64,000 nt of DNA from Bog-473 sp963809715 (GTDB lineage Bacteria; Actinomycetota; Acidimicrobiia; Acidimicrobiales; RAAP-2), in NCBI GenBank assembly GCA_963809715.1, contig CAWEKO010000003.1, positions 186,001 to 250,000 on the forward strand, in the 5' to 3' direction. Positions 41,465 to 49,978 of this stretch are shown piece after piece; position 1 is the first letter of the stretch; every line of letters starts with the position of its first letter. The position numbers and the translations under genes are program-made. The notes under the pieces were generated by a model. That model was given only the letters and a program-made list of their open reading frames with translations. It was not told the DNA's origin and did no database searches.

Positions 41465-42662
41465 ACCACCCGACCTTCCGCTGCGCGGCATCCGGGTCGT
41501 CGATGCGGCCACCCTGGCGGCCGGTCCCATGGTGGCCACCGCGCTCGGGGAGTTCGGCGCCGAGGTGATCAAGGTGGAGCAGCCCGGCGTCGGCGACCCA
41601 CTGCGCACCTGGGGTCACATGAAGGATGGCGTGGGTCTGTTCTGGAAGAGCGTCGGGCGCAACAAGCAGTGCGTCACTCTCGACCTGCGCAACGCCGAGG
41701 GCCAGGAGCTGTTCCACCGCCTGTTGGCCGTCAGCGATGTGGTCGTGGTGAACAACCGTCCCAGTGCCCTGGTCCGTTGGGGCCTCGACTACGAGTCGGT
41801 GCGGGTCACGAACCCGCGTATCGTCATGCTGCACGTGAGCGGATTCGGCAGCGGTGGACCGGCCAGCGACCGTCCGGGTTTCGGCACCCTGGCCGAAGCC
41901 ATCAGCGGTTTTGCCCACGTGACGGGGCAGCCCGACGGTCCCCCGACGTTGCCCCCCTTCTTCCTGGCCGACGGGGTGGCGGCGCAGTCAGCCACCTACG
42001 CCGTCATGATGGCGCTCTATCACCGCGACGTGCACGGTGGCGGCGGCCAGTGCATCGACGTCAATCTCATTGAGCCGCTGGCTCGGCTGATCGAGACGGC
42101 GACGCTGGCCTACAGCCACAAGCAGGTGGTGCAGGGGCGTACCGGCAACCGACTCGACGCCAGCGCGCCGCGCAACGCGTACCGGACGGCGGACGGCCGG
42201 TGGGTCGCGCTCTCGAGTGCGTCGCTCAACATCGTCAAGCGGCTCTACCGCACGGTGGAGCGGCCCGATCTGGCCGAGGACCCCGAGTACGTCGACCCGG
42301 TGCGGCGCCAAGGGCACGCGGACGAGATTGACGCCATCGTGGCCGGCTGGGTGGCCGATCACCCCTTCGCCGAGGTCATGGACAAGTTCGAGCGGGCGGA
42401 GGTGGCCGCGGCACCGGTGTACGACGCGGCCCAGCTCCTGGCCGACGAGCATTTCGCTGCGCGCGGGACCTTCGTGCAGGTGGACGACCCCGACCTGGGA
42501 ACGATGACCGTGCAGGCACCGGTCGTTCGCTTCCGCGACATGGCGGGGCGCATCGACTTCCTGGGCCGGGCGGTCGGCGCCGACAACGACGCGGTCTTCG
42601 GTGACCTCCTCGGCCTGGACCCGGCGCGGTTGGCCGAGTTGCGGGCCGCGGGCACCATCTGA
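41457..42662 (+). CDS. Type III CoA-transferase family protein, catalytic Asp not seen
   Basis: 401 residues from GTG 41457. Family features are GIRVVDAATLAAGPMVATAL, FGAEVIKVEQPGVGDP and LRNAEGQELFHRLLAVSDVVV. The segment that normally carries the catalytic Asp reads SDRPGFGTLAEAISGF, with Gly where Asp is expected, so the covalent transferase mechanism may be altered. The CitE-type lyase gene follows after 21 bp and the monooxygenase precedes it. This pairing suggests production and cleavage of a branched dicarboxyl-CoA. Confidence 0.9.
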   Translation: MPEPPDLPLRGIRVVDAATLAAGPMVATALGEFGAEVIKVEQPGVGDPLRTWGHMKDGVGLFWKSVGRNKQCVTLDLRNAEGQELFHRLLAVSDVVVVNNRPSALVRWGLDYESVRVTNPRIVMLHVSGFGSGGPASDRPGFGTLAEAISGFAHVTGQPDGPPTLPPFFLADGVAAQSATYAVMMALYHRDVHGGGGQCIDVNLIEPLARLIETATLAYSHKQVVQGRTGNRLDASAPRNAYRTADGRWVALSSASLNIVKRLYRTVERPDLAEDPEYVDPVRRQGHADEIDAIVAGWVADHPFAEVMDKFERAEVAAAPVYDAAQLLADEHFAARGTFVQVDDPDLGTMTVQAPVVRFRDMAGRIDFLGRAVGADNDAVFGDLLGLDPARLAELRAAGTI

Positions 42663-42683
42663 ACGCGGAACGAAGGAGCGACT

Positions 42684-43619
42684 GTGCCACCACCCCGAGC
42701 TCGACGATCGGAGTTGGCCACACCGGCCAGCAGCGAGCGCATGTGCGAGAAGGCACCCACGGCGGGCGCCGATCTCGTCTTCCTCGACCTCGAGGATGCC
42801 TGCGCGCCGTCGGTGAAGGAGGCGGCGCGCGGAATTGCCGTCGGCGCCCTGACGGGTCTCGACTGGGGACGGACCGTGCGCGCCGTACGCATCAACGCCA
42901 TCGACACGCCCTGGTGTCACGGCGACATCATCGAGGTGGTGACGGGCGCCCGTGAGGCCCTCGACGTGCTGATCGTGCCCAAGGTGCGCACGGCCCGCGA
43001 CGTGTGGTGGGTCGACGTGTTGCTGGGCCAGCTCGAAGCCAAGCTCGGACTCACCCGGCCCATCGGTCTCGAGGTGCTCATCGAGGAGGCCGAGGGACTG
43101 GCCAACGCGCTCGAGATTGCCCAGGCCAGTCCGCGACTGGAGGCGCTGATCTTCGGCGCGGGCGATCTCTCGGCCTCGCTGCACGCCCGGGTGGACGGGA
43201 ACTTCGACCCCATCGACGACTACCCGGGCGACTTTTGGCACTTTGCCCGGGTGCAGGTGCTCACCGCGGCCCGAGCGGGACAGGTCGACGCCGTGGACGC
43301 CCCCTATCCCGCCTACCAGGACCCCGACGGGTACCGACGGGCGGCCCGGCAGGCGAGCGCCTTGGGTTTCGACGGCAAGTGGGCCATCCATCCCTCCCAG
43401 GTGCCGGTGGCCAACGAGATCTTCTCGCCCACGGCGGAGGAGGTGGACGAGGCCCGCCGGGCCATGGCCACGTACCGGGAGGCCGAGGCGGGCGGGGTCG
43501 GAGCCATCGGGCGCGACGGGCGCCTGGTCGACGCCGCCCATATGCGCCTGGCCGCCAACACGCTGCACAAGGCCGCCCTGGGCGGGTCGGCCGGCGGCGA
43601 GGCCTCTTCAGCCCGCTAG
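42684..43619 (+). CDS. CitE/HpcH-type CoA-ester lyase
   Basis: 311 residues of the citrate-lyase beta / malyl-CoA lyase family; cleaves a 3-hydroxyacyl-CoA dicarboxylate by a retro-aldol or Claisen-type reaction with Mg2+. RSELATPASSERM at the N-terminus, VFLDLEDACAPS (metal Asp/Glu), VRINAIDTPW, the Glu in IGLEVLIEEAEGL and the C-terminal KWAIHPSQVPVAN are all in place. GTG start. The partner CoA-transferase lies just upstream, so the pair may release acetyl-CoA or pyruvate/glyoxylate from a ring-cleavage product. Confidence 0.92.
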   Translation: MPPPRARRSELATPASSERMCEKAPTAGADLVFLDLEDACAPSVKEAARGIAVGALTGLDWGRTVRAVRINAIDTPWCHGDIIEVVTGAREALDVLIVPKVRTARDVWWVDVLLGQLEAKLGLTRPIGLEVLIEEAEGLANALEIAQASPRLEALIFGAGDLSASLHARVDGNFDPIDDYPGDFWHFARVQVLTAARAGQVDAVDAPYPAYQDPDGYRRAARQASALGFDGKWAIHPSQVPVANEIFSPTAEEVDEARRAMATYREAEAGGVGAIGRDGRLVDAAHMRLAANTLHKAALGGSAGGEASSAR

Positions 43620-43761
43620 GCGACCCTCGATCCTCGGGCTGATCAGGGAGTTCCCTTTCGGGTGTACCGATCATCCCAAGAACGGAAACGCCCTTCTCAC
43701 TAGCTGAGAGGCCTGCTACCATGATTCCGTCGTTGACCGCCGCACTGGGAGGGACCCACGC

Positions 43762-45039
43762 ATGGCACGTTGGCCGAAGCCGCCTGAAGGGAGCTGGACC
43801 GAGCACTTCGATCTCGGGACGGAGCCCATCTCGTACGAGGACTCCATTTCGCCCGAGTTCTACGAGCTCGAGCGCGACGCGATCTTCAAACGATCCTGGC
43901 TGAACGTCGGCCGCGTGGAGCAGCTGCCCCGCAAGGGGAGCTACTTCACCAAGGAGCTCGTCGTGGCCCGCACGTCGGTCGTCGTCGTGCGCGGGACCGA
44001 CGGGGAGATCAGGGCCTTCCACAACGTGTGCCGTCACCGCGGCAACAAGTTGGTGTGGAACGACTATCCCCAAGAGGAGACGAGCGGCGTCTGCCGCCAG
44101 TTCGTGTGCAAATACCACGGCTGGCGCTACGACCTCGACGGGTCCAACTCCTTCGTCCAGCAAGAGTCCGAATTCTTCGACCTCGACAGGGACGACTACG
44201 GCCTGGTCCCGGTGCACTGTGACGTGTGGGCCGGTTTCATCTTCGTCAACGTGGCCAAGGGTGAGCCGGAGCAGAGCCTGCGCGACTTCCTCGGGCCGAT
44301 GGTGACCAAGCTCGAGAACTACCCGTTCGAGAAGCTGACCGAGCGCTACTTCTACCGGGCCACGGTGAACAGCAACTGGAAGCTCTACATGGACGCCTTC
44401 CAGGAGTTCTACCACGCACCCGTTCTGCACGCGAAGCAGACGCCGCCCGACCTGTCCACCTCCATGCAACAGGCCGGCTTCGAGGCGCCGGCCTATGCCA
44501 TCGACGGGCCGCACCGCTTGGTGAGCACGGCCGGCGTCCACCCCTGGACGCTGCCCGAGAACATGCTCAAGCCGATGGAGCTCATCACGCGCAGCGGGCT
44601 CTTCGGTCCGTGGGACGCACCGGACCTCGACTTCGACCCCAAGGACGCGGGGATCAACCCGGCCGGTTGCGACCCGTGGGGCCTGGACTCGTTCCAGGTC
44701 TGGCCCAACTTCGTGATCCTGGTCTGGGGGCAGAACTGGTACCTGACCTACCACTACTGGCCGACCGCAGCGGGTTCGCACGTCTTCGAGGGCACGCTGT
44801 ACTTCGTGCCGCCGAAGAACGCCCGCGAACGCGTGCAGCAGGAGCTGGCGGCGGTTTCGTTCAAGGAGTACGGGCTCCAGGATGCCAACACTCTCGAAGC
44901 GACCCAGCGGGCGCTCGAGTCACGCGTGATCGACCGCTTCCCCCTGATGGACCAGGAGGTGCTCTGCCGTCACCTGCACAAGGTGGCCGCCGAGTGGGTG
45001 GACGACTACAAGAAGTCCCGCGAGACGGCGGAGGTTTGA
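43762..45039 (+). CDS. Rieske non-heme iron oxygenase, alpha subunit
   Basis: 425-residue ring-hydroxylating oxygenase component. Rieske 2Fe-2S ligands are Cys90-x-His92 (NVCRHRG) and Cys116-x2-His119 (FVCKYHGW). Mononuclear iron ligands are His218 and His223 in QEFYHAPVLH; Glu215 occupies the place of the usual bridging Asp. It needs a reductase, and one of suitable type is encoded at 46288. A small conserved protein gene overlaps its stop (ATGA). The substrate is probably a hydrophobic ring compound, but it is not clearly KshA or any named enzyme. Confidence 0.94.
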   Translation: MARWPKPPEGSWTEHFDLGTEPISYEDSISPEFYELERDAIFKRSWLNVGRVEQLPRKGSYFTKELVVARTSVVVVRGTDGEIRAFHNVCRHRGNKLVWNDYPQEETSGVCRQFVCKYHGWRYDLDGSNSFVQQESEFFDLDRDDYGLVPVHCDVWAGFIFVNVAKGEPEQSLRDFLGPMVTKLENYPFEKLTERYFYRATVNSNWKLYMDAFQEFYHAPVLHAKQTPPDLSTSMQQAGFEAPAYAIDGPHRLVSTAGVHPWTLPENMLKPMELITRSGLFGPWDAPDLDFDPKDAGINPAGCDPWGLDSFQVWPNFVILVWGQNWYLTYHYWPTAAGSHVFEGTLYFVPPKNARERVQQELAAVSFKEYGLQDANTLEATQRALESRVIDRFPLMDQEVLCRHLHKVAAEWVDDYKKSRETAEV

Positions 45040-45380
45040 TGACGATGGCCGATTCCTACTTGCCCCCCGAATTCTCCGACCTCGAAACCTTCGCGGCGAC
45101 CTGGTGTCTGGCCACGGAGCCGGAACGCTTCGCCAAGCGCCTCGCCGTCCCCATGGACGAAATGCAGGCGTTCTACGACGCCGTGACGGCACGGGCACAG
45201 GACGCCCTGACCTACCTCGACGAGTTCCCACTCGACGACATGCCCGAGGACGCCAAGAACCTGCTGCACCTCTTGCTGTCCATGGTCATGGTGTCGTTCC
45301 CCATCGAGTGCTGGGGTCAGGGCCGGGTGCCCGACACGGGCGCGGCCTATTTGGACCTGCTGGTCGAACCCGGACCCTGA
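45039..45380 (+). CDS. Conserved small protein coupled to the Rieske oxygenase
   Basis: 113 residues, no characterised domain that I can name. It begins LPPEFSDLETFAATWCLATE and continues RFAKRLAVPMDEMQAFYDAV, LDEFPLDDMPEDAKNLLHLL and VSFPIECWGQGRVPDTGA. It is mostly helical and acidic. Similar small proteins next to ring-hydroxylating oxygenase genes are known to me as hypothetical proteins. The ATGA overlap with the oxygenase gene argues for co-production and perhaps complex formation or maturation. Confidence 0.8.
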   Translation: MTMADSYLPPEFSDLETFAATWCLATEPERFAKRLAVPMDEMQAFYDAVTARAQDALTYLDEFPLDDMPEDAKNLLHLLLSMVMVSFPIECWGQGRVPDTGAAYLDLLVEPGP

Positions 45381-45392
45381 GCTCGGGAGGGC

Positions 45393-46259
45393 TCAGTTCA
45401 AGATGGCGAGCACGGCCGAGCCCGAGGTGATGGCGCGGTCGCCGTTGCCCTCGTCGTGGATGAGCAACCGCACGCCCACCTTGCCGTCGGGGGCCGGGTA
45501 GGCCGAACCGTCCACCCGGAACGGCCCCGCCTTGCCGCGGGCCAGGAACATCACGTGCCAACTCTGCACACCCACGCGACGGGTGCCGGCCAGGTCCGCG
45601 CCCAGGTCGAGAGCCGCCGTTTCGAGCACCACGTGCTGGGGCCCGATGTGCAGCGCCGCATCCGGTGACGCCAATTCAGTCGTGAGCTCGGGGAGCATCC
45701 AGTGGCCGTCCGCCCGGAGCGACGCCCCGAAGACCTGCCAGAGCGGAGGCAGCGACGGCGAGTCCTCGATGACGAGCTTGGACTCGTCGACATCCATGCG
45801 CTCGAGGCCCTCGGGCGGGACGCCGATGATGGCGCTCTGCCCGTCGATGAAGGCGATCACCCGCTCATGATTCTCGGCGTCGACGATGCGACAGCGTCCG
45901 TAGCCCATGCTGCGGCCCTGGTGGATCGACCCGGAGTCCACCACCTCGACCGTCTGCACGTCGAAGCCGGGATCGAGGACCTGCACCGAGGCGATGACCG
46001 GGTTGGGGACGGCGACCAGGTCAGGCTGCCCTCCCTCGGGGGAGCAGATGGCCAACGGCGCCACCATGATGCCGCCGGCCTCGTTGCGCATGTCACGCCG
46101 GATGCGCACCGTGTTGTCCTCAGGCCCCACGTTCATGGAGGAATGGTTGCGCCCGATGTAGCGGTAGCTGAGCAGCCCGCTCCAACGCCGAGTCAGCTCG
46201 TCGCGGTAGGCATCGGGGTCGTCCTTCAACTCGCGGATGTCACGCATGGGCTCGGTCAC
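45393..46259 (-). CDS. Thioesterase-superfamily (hotdog) protein
   Basis: 288 residues, apparently two PaaI-like hotdog units: the N-terminal one with NEAGGIMVAPLAICSPEGG, and the C-terminal one with AALHIGPQHVVLETAALDLG, GVQSWHVMFLARGKAGPF and a final SGSAVLAILN. It should hydrolyse or bind an acyl-CoA. GTG 46259 is preferred over the ATG at 46268 because GGAAGG lies 9 nt upstream of it. It lies downstream of the reductase on the same strand (about 28 bp) and convergent with the Rieske genes. Confidence 0.75.
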   Translation of the reverse strand: MTEPMRDIRELKDDPDAYRDELTRRWSGLLSYRYIGRNHSSMNVGPEDNTVRIRRDMRNEAGGIMVAPLAICSPEGGQPDLVAVPNPVIASVQVLDPGFDVQTVEVVDSGSIHQGRSMGYGRCRIVDAENHERVIAFIDGQSAIIGVPPEGLERMDVDESKLVIEDSPSLPPLWQVFGASLRADGHWMLPELTTELASPDAALHIGPQHVVLETAALDLGADLAGTRRVGVQSWHVMFLARGKAGPFRVDGSAYPAPDGKVGVRLLIHDEGNGDRAITSGSAVLAILN

Positions 46260-46287
46260 GGCACCCATCCTTCCACCGAGCTCCGCC

Positions 46288-47355
46288 TCACATCGCTTCG
46301 TACTCGACGGTGACGGTCGGCCCGCGGGGCAATCCCTGGCAGGTGAGAATCCACCCCTCATCGACCTCCTCGGGCGTCAGGGCGTTGTTGGCCCGCATGA
46401 CAGCAGACCCCTCCTTCAAGAAGGCCATGCAGGTGGCGCAGTTGCCCGACTCACAGGAGAAGGGGGGGCGCAGGCCGCCCCGGCGTGCCGTCTCGAGCAG
46501 GGTGTCCCCGCGCTGATAGGCCACGACCACGGACTTCTTGTTGAGGATCACGGTGACCTCGGCCGGCACGTCTTCGTCCACGCCGTCCCCGCCGCCCGCC
46601 TCTTCTGCCGCTGATTCCTTCTCCTGCTGTTCGACGAGGAAGCGCTCGATGAAGATGCGCTCGGATGCCACTCCCAGCCCGGCCAGGACGGTCTCCGCCA
46701 GGTCCATGAAGGGACCGGGGCCGCAGACGTAGAAGTCGGCGTCGAGGTCGGTACCGACGAACCCGCCCACGTCGTCGGGGCCGAGGAATCCGGCCCCCGA
46801 ATCGTGGTGGTGGCGCACCTCGAGGCGGCCTGGGTGGTCCGCCTGCAGTTCCGCCAATGCGTCCTCGAAGATGACCGACGACGCATCGCGGTTGGCGTAG
46901 AGCAGCCGGACCGGCCGCTCGCCCGTGTTGAGCACGTGCTTGGCGATGGACATGACGGGCGTGATGCCGCTGCCACCGCACAGGCCGACCACGACCCGCG
47001 CCGAGTCCCGGGGGCAGAACACGCCGGCCGGCTTCGTCAGCTCGAGGACGTCTCCCGCCGAGACGTGGTCGAGGACGTAGTTGGAGACCACGCCCCCCTG
47101 CACCCGCTTCACGGTCACGGTGAGATCGGTGTCGGTGGCAGGGGCACTCGACATGGAGTACGAACGCAGCTGTTCCTCGCCGTCGACCTGAACGCGAAAC
47201 GTGCAGAATTGTCCGGGTTGGTAGTGGAAGGTCTCGGCCAATTCCGGCGGGACGTCCAGCACGAAGGAGCTGGCGTCGTGCGTCTCGTGCACGACCTCCT
47301 TCACCCGCAGCTGGTGGTAGCCGTGCTGCCGCAGGACGGGATCGTGACCCGTCAT
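46288..47355 (-). CDS. Oxygenase reductase with C-terminal 2Fe-2S domain (KshB/PaaE-like)
   Basis: 355 residues passing electrons from NAD(P)H through FAD and a plant-type 2Fe-2S cluster to an oxygenase. The FAD domain has RSYSMSSAPATD, the NAD domain VVGLCGGSGITPVMSIAKHVL and FYVCGPGPFMDL. The cluster motif is CESGNCATCMAFL plus the distant Cys in ILTCQGLP. This domain order matches KshB and PaaE reductases. The linker (QEKESAAEEAGGGDGVDEDV) is acidic and flexible. Its natural partner here is the Rieske oxygenase at 43762. Confidence 0.95.
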   Translation of the reverse strand: MTGHDPVLRQHGYHQLRVKEVVHETHDASSFVLDVPPELAETFHYQPGQFCTFRVQVDGEEQLRSYSMSSAPATDTDLTVTVKRVQGGVVSNYVLDHVSAGDVLELTKPAGVFCPRDSARVVVGLCGGSGITPVMSIAKHVLNTGERPVRLLYANRDASSVIFEDALAELQADHPGRLEVRHHHDSGAGFLGPDDVGGFVGTDLDADFYVCGPGPFMDLAETVLAGLGVASERIFIERFLVEQQEKESAAEEAGGGDGVDEDVPAEVTVILNKKSVVVAYQRGDTLLETARRGGLRPPFSCESGNCATCMAFLKEGSAVMRANNALTPEEVDEGWILTCQGLPRGPTVTVEYEAM

Positions 47356-47401
47356 GGCGCGCCGGCCACCTGATCGACCGATCTCAGCCCGGCGGGCGGC
47401 G

Positions 47402-48883
47402 CTACTGCGGCGTCGGCCAGGCGACCGACTTCGTCTCGAGGTACTGGTCGAAGCCGGCCAGCCCGTTCTGCCGCCCGATGCCACTGTGCTTGTACCCCCC
47501 GAACGGCATGTCGGCCTGGCCGATGGGCATGCCGCCGTTGACGGCGAGGCTGCCCGTGCGGATGCGTTCCGCCACGGAGATCGCCCGCTCGAGAGAGCCC
47601 GAGAAGATGCCACCGGAGAGGCCGTAGACACTGTCATTGGCGATGCGCACGGCGTCGTCGTCATCGTCGTAGGGGATGGTGACCAGCACCGGTCCGAAGA
47701 TCTCCTCCTGTGCGATCGTCATGGAGTTGGCGACGTCGGTGAAGAGCGTGGGCTCGACGAACCAGCCCTTGGGCAGGTGGGCCGGGCGGCCACCACCCAG
47801 GGCCAAGGTGGCTCCTTCCTCGACGCCCTTGGCGATGTACCCGAGCACGCGGTCGCGCTGCTTGGCCGAGATCACCGGGCCCATCAAGACGTCCGGTTGC
47901 TGGGGGTCGCCGAAGGCCACCGAGGAGAGTGTCGCCTTGAGGATCTCCACGCCCTCCTCGTAGCGCGAGCGGGGGAGGAGCATGCGGGTCTGGATGGCAC
48001 AGCCCTGGCCGGCGTGGAAGCAGACGGCGATCCCGGAGGGCACCGAGGAGGCGAAGTCGGCGTCGTCGAGCACGATGGTGGCCGACTTGCCCCCCAACTC
48101 CAAGAAGGTGCGCTTGAGCGTGGCCCCGCCCCGCTCCATGATGCGCATGCCCACGGCGGTGGAGCCGGTGAAGGAGATCAGGTCGACCTTGGGCGAGAGG
48201 GTGAGCTCCTCACCGACCAGGTGGTCCGACGAGGTGACCACGTTGAGCACGCCCGGTGGGAATTCGGTCTGCTCGGCGACGAGGCGGCCCAGTCGGGTGG
48301 CGTTCCACGGCGTGTCGGGAGCGGGCTTGAGGATGACGGTGTTGCCGGTCGCCAGCGCCTGCCCGAGCTTGTTCAACGTCACCTCGAGCGGGAAGTTCCA
48401 CGGGACGATGGCACCGACCACGCCCACGGGTTCCTTCCAGATTTGACGCGTGTTGGTGGCGCCGCGGCGGTCGACTGCCGTCGGCATCTCGGTCCGCCAG
48501 GGAAACTCGTCCATGAGCTTGATCGGGTACGTCAACGCGCCCTCGAGGGGGATGTCGAGCTGGTTGGCGTAGGTGGTCATGCGCGGGCAGCCGACCTCGA
48601 GGATCAGCTCCTCGCGCATCGCCTCGCGGTCCTTCTCCAGCGCCTCTTGGAGCTGGGCCAGGCATTCCTTGCGGCGGTCCCGGTTGGTCGACCAGTCGGA
48701 CTCGTCGAAGGCCCGGCGGGCGGCGTCGATGGCCCGGTGCATCTCGTCGTTGGACGCGTCGGCCACGGGGCCGAGCACCTCTTCGGTCGCCGGGTTGATG
48801 TTGTCGAAGGTCCGGCCCGTGTCGGCCTCGACCAGCTCGCCGTCGACGAGCATCCTCACTTCGTGGTCGGTGCCTGCCGTCAT
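47402..48883 (-). CDS. NAD(P)-dependent aldehyde dehydrogenase
   Basis: 493 residues. Oxidises an aldehyde to the acid. Motifs: VPWNFPLEVTLNKLGQAL, the NAD loop SFTGSTAVGMRI, the general base Glu in FLELGGKSATIV, the nucleophile Cys in FHAGQGCAIQTR, and EEIFGPVLVTI. ATG 48883 is chosen because a longer frame would run into the AT-rich promoter. It lies ~45 bp upstream of the reductase on the same strand, so ALDH, reductase and thioesterase-like genes form one operon. Confidence 0.95.
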   Translation of the reverse strand: MTAGTDHEVRMLVDGELVEADTGRTFDNINPATEEVLGPVADASNDEMHRAIDAARRAFDESDWSTNRDRRKECLAQLQEALEKDREAMREELILEVGCPRMTTYANQLDIPLEGALTYPIKLMDEFPWRTEMPTAVDRRGATNTRQIWKEPVGVVGAIVPWNFPLEVTLNKLGQALATGNTVILKPAPDTPWNATRLGRLVAEQTEFPPGVLNVVTSSDHLVGEELTLSPKVDLISFTGSTAVGMRIMERGGATLKRTFLELGGKSATIVLDDADFASSVPSGIAVCFHAGQGCAIQTRMLLPRSRYEEGVEILKATLSSVAFGDPQQPDVLMGPVISAKQRDRVLGYIAKGVEEGATLALGGGRPAHLPKGWFVEPTLFTDVANSMTIAQEEIFGPVLVTIPYDDDDDAVRIANDSVYGLSGGIFSGSLERAISVAERIRTGSLAVNGGMPIGQADMPFGGYKHSGIGRQNGLAGFDQYLETKSVAWPTPQ

Positions 48884-48928
48884 GACCCACCCCTGTCTCT
48901 CCGTCGTTTCTCGCTGAGCGGAAACGTA

Positions 48929-48943
48929 GTTATCAAAATCTGC
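48929..48943. promoter_or_regulatory. Recurring AT-rich promoter motif
   Basis: GTTATCAAAATCTGC lies upstream of the aldehyde dehydrogenase. Its complement (GCAGATTTTGATAAC) resembles the complement of the motif at 51577 (CGGATTTTGAGAATG). Confidence 0.35.
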
Positions 48944-49021
48944 AACAAGCATAATCGACGCTGCCCCAGAGCCGCCCTCCCCGATCGTCGGACCGGTCCG
49001 ACCAGCCGGGTCGGTCCGAAA

Positions 49022-49978
49022 TCAGAGCGTGAAGGCTGGAGGCAGGGTACCCGTGGCGAGCACGTCGGTCCCCAATTGGCGGGTCAGGACGCTGCCCGCG
49101 CCGAGCAACTGGTCCAGCACGACCACCCGTCTATAGAAGCGGTGGAACGGGTGCTCGGCGGTGAAGCCGATCCCGGCCAGCACCTGCTGACAATGCTTGG
49201 CTGCGGTGCGCGCCCCGCGTCCCGCCATGCCCTTGGCCATGGCGGCCAGGACCGGAGTGGGCTCCTCCCAGGCACCGGCCAGCAGGCTGTCGGCCGCCTC
49301 GATGGCGACCAGGCTGTCGGCCAGCCGGTGGCGCACGGCTTGGAACATGGCAATGGGCCGCCCGAACTGCACGCGCTCGGTGGCGTGCTGGCGGGCCAGC
49401 TCGAGCATGGTCCGCGCCGCGCCGATCAACTCGTGGCTGAGCGCGAGCTGGCCCAGGGCGATCGCACCGTCCCACTCCGAGGGACTGATCGGGTGCGACG
49501 ACGGACCGGCCTCGACGTCGCCGCTCACGTCGAGCAGGACGAGCGCCGGGTCGATGCCCGCCACCGGGCGCAGCGCCAGTGCGTCCACAGGCACGTCGAG
49601 TGCGACAGAGCCCTCGCCCGTCGTTGCCACGACCAGGGCCTTGCTGTGGTCGCGCAGCGCGGCCGCCCCGAGCCCGGACACCGCGCAACGCCCGGATTGC
49701 ACCAGGCCCGGCGGTGAGCTCGTGCGGAATCGGGGCAGGACGACGGCCGTGTCCGGCGCGACGCCCAGGGCGTCGGCCAGCAGCCACTCGAGCGCGGAGG
49801 AGGTGGCGTTGGCCCGCCCCGCCGCGTCGAAGAGGAGCGAGATGGCGGCCCTGCGGTCGGCGGCCAGCGCATCGCGCCACCCGAGGTCCTCGAGTGCGCG
49901 GTCGAGGGCCTCGCCGCTCGCGGTGTCGGTGGCACGGGTCACAGTGACTGCGAAGAGGGCGAGTTCGTCGTCCTCCAT
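49022..49978 (-). CDS. Acyl-CoA dehydrogenase, small subunit of a second alpha-beta pair
   Basis: 318 residues, shorter than a classical enzyme and without the FAD loop. The C-terminal helical domain keeps ERVQFGRPIAMFQAVRHRLAD and a degenerate VLAGIGFTAEHPFHRFYRR. As at 36360, such a protein pairs with the full dehydrogenase encoded immediately upstream on the same strand, whose stop overlaps this start. Alpha2beta2 assembly is inferred from family knowledge of actinobacterial side-chain degradation. Confidence 0.88.
   Translation of the reverse strand: MEDDELALFAVTVTRATDTASGEALDRALEDLGWRDALAADRRAAISLLFDAAGRANATSSALEWLLADALGVAPDTAVVLPRFRTSSPPGLVQSGRCAVSGLGAAALRDHSKALVVATTGEGSVALDVPVDALALRPVAGIDPALVLLDVSGDVEAGPSSHPISPSEWDGAIALGQLALSHELIGAARTMLELARQHATERVQFGRPIAMFQAVRHRLADSLVAIEAADSLLAGAWEEPTPVLAAMAKGMAGRGARTAAKHCQQVLAGIGFTAEHPFHRFYRRVVVLDQLLGAGSVLTRQLGTDVLATGTLPPAFTL

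Noticed and set aside
43762..45039. Assignment of the Rieske oxygenase as KshA
   Set aside because: The protein is longer, has Glu at the bridging position, and no other Kst/Ksh/Hsa ring-degradation gene could be identified with confidence.
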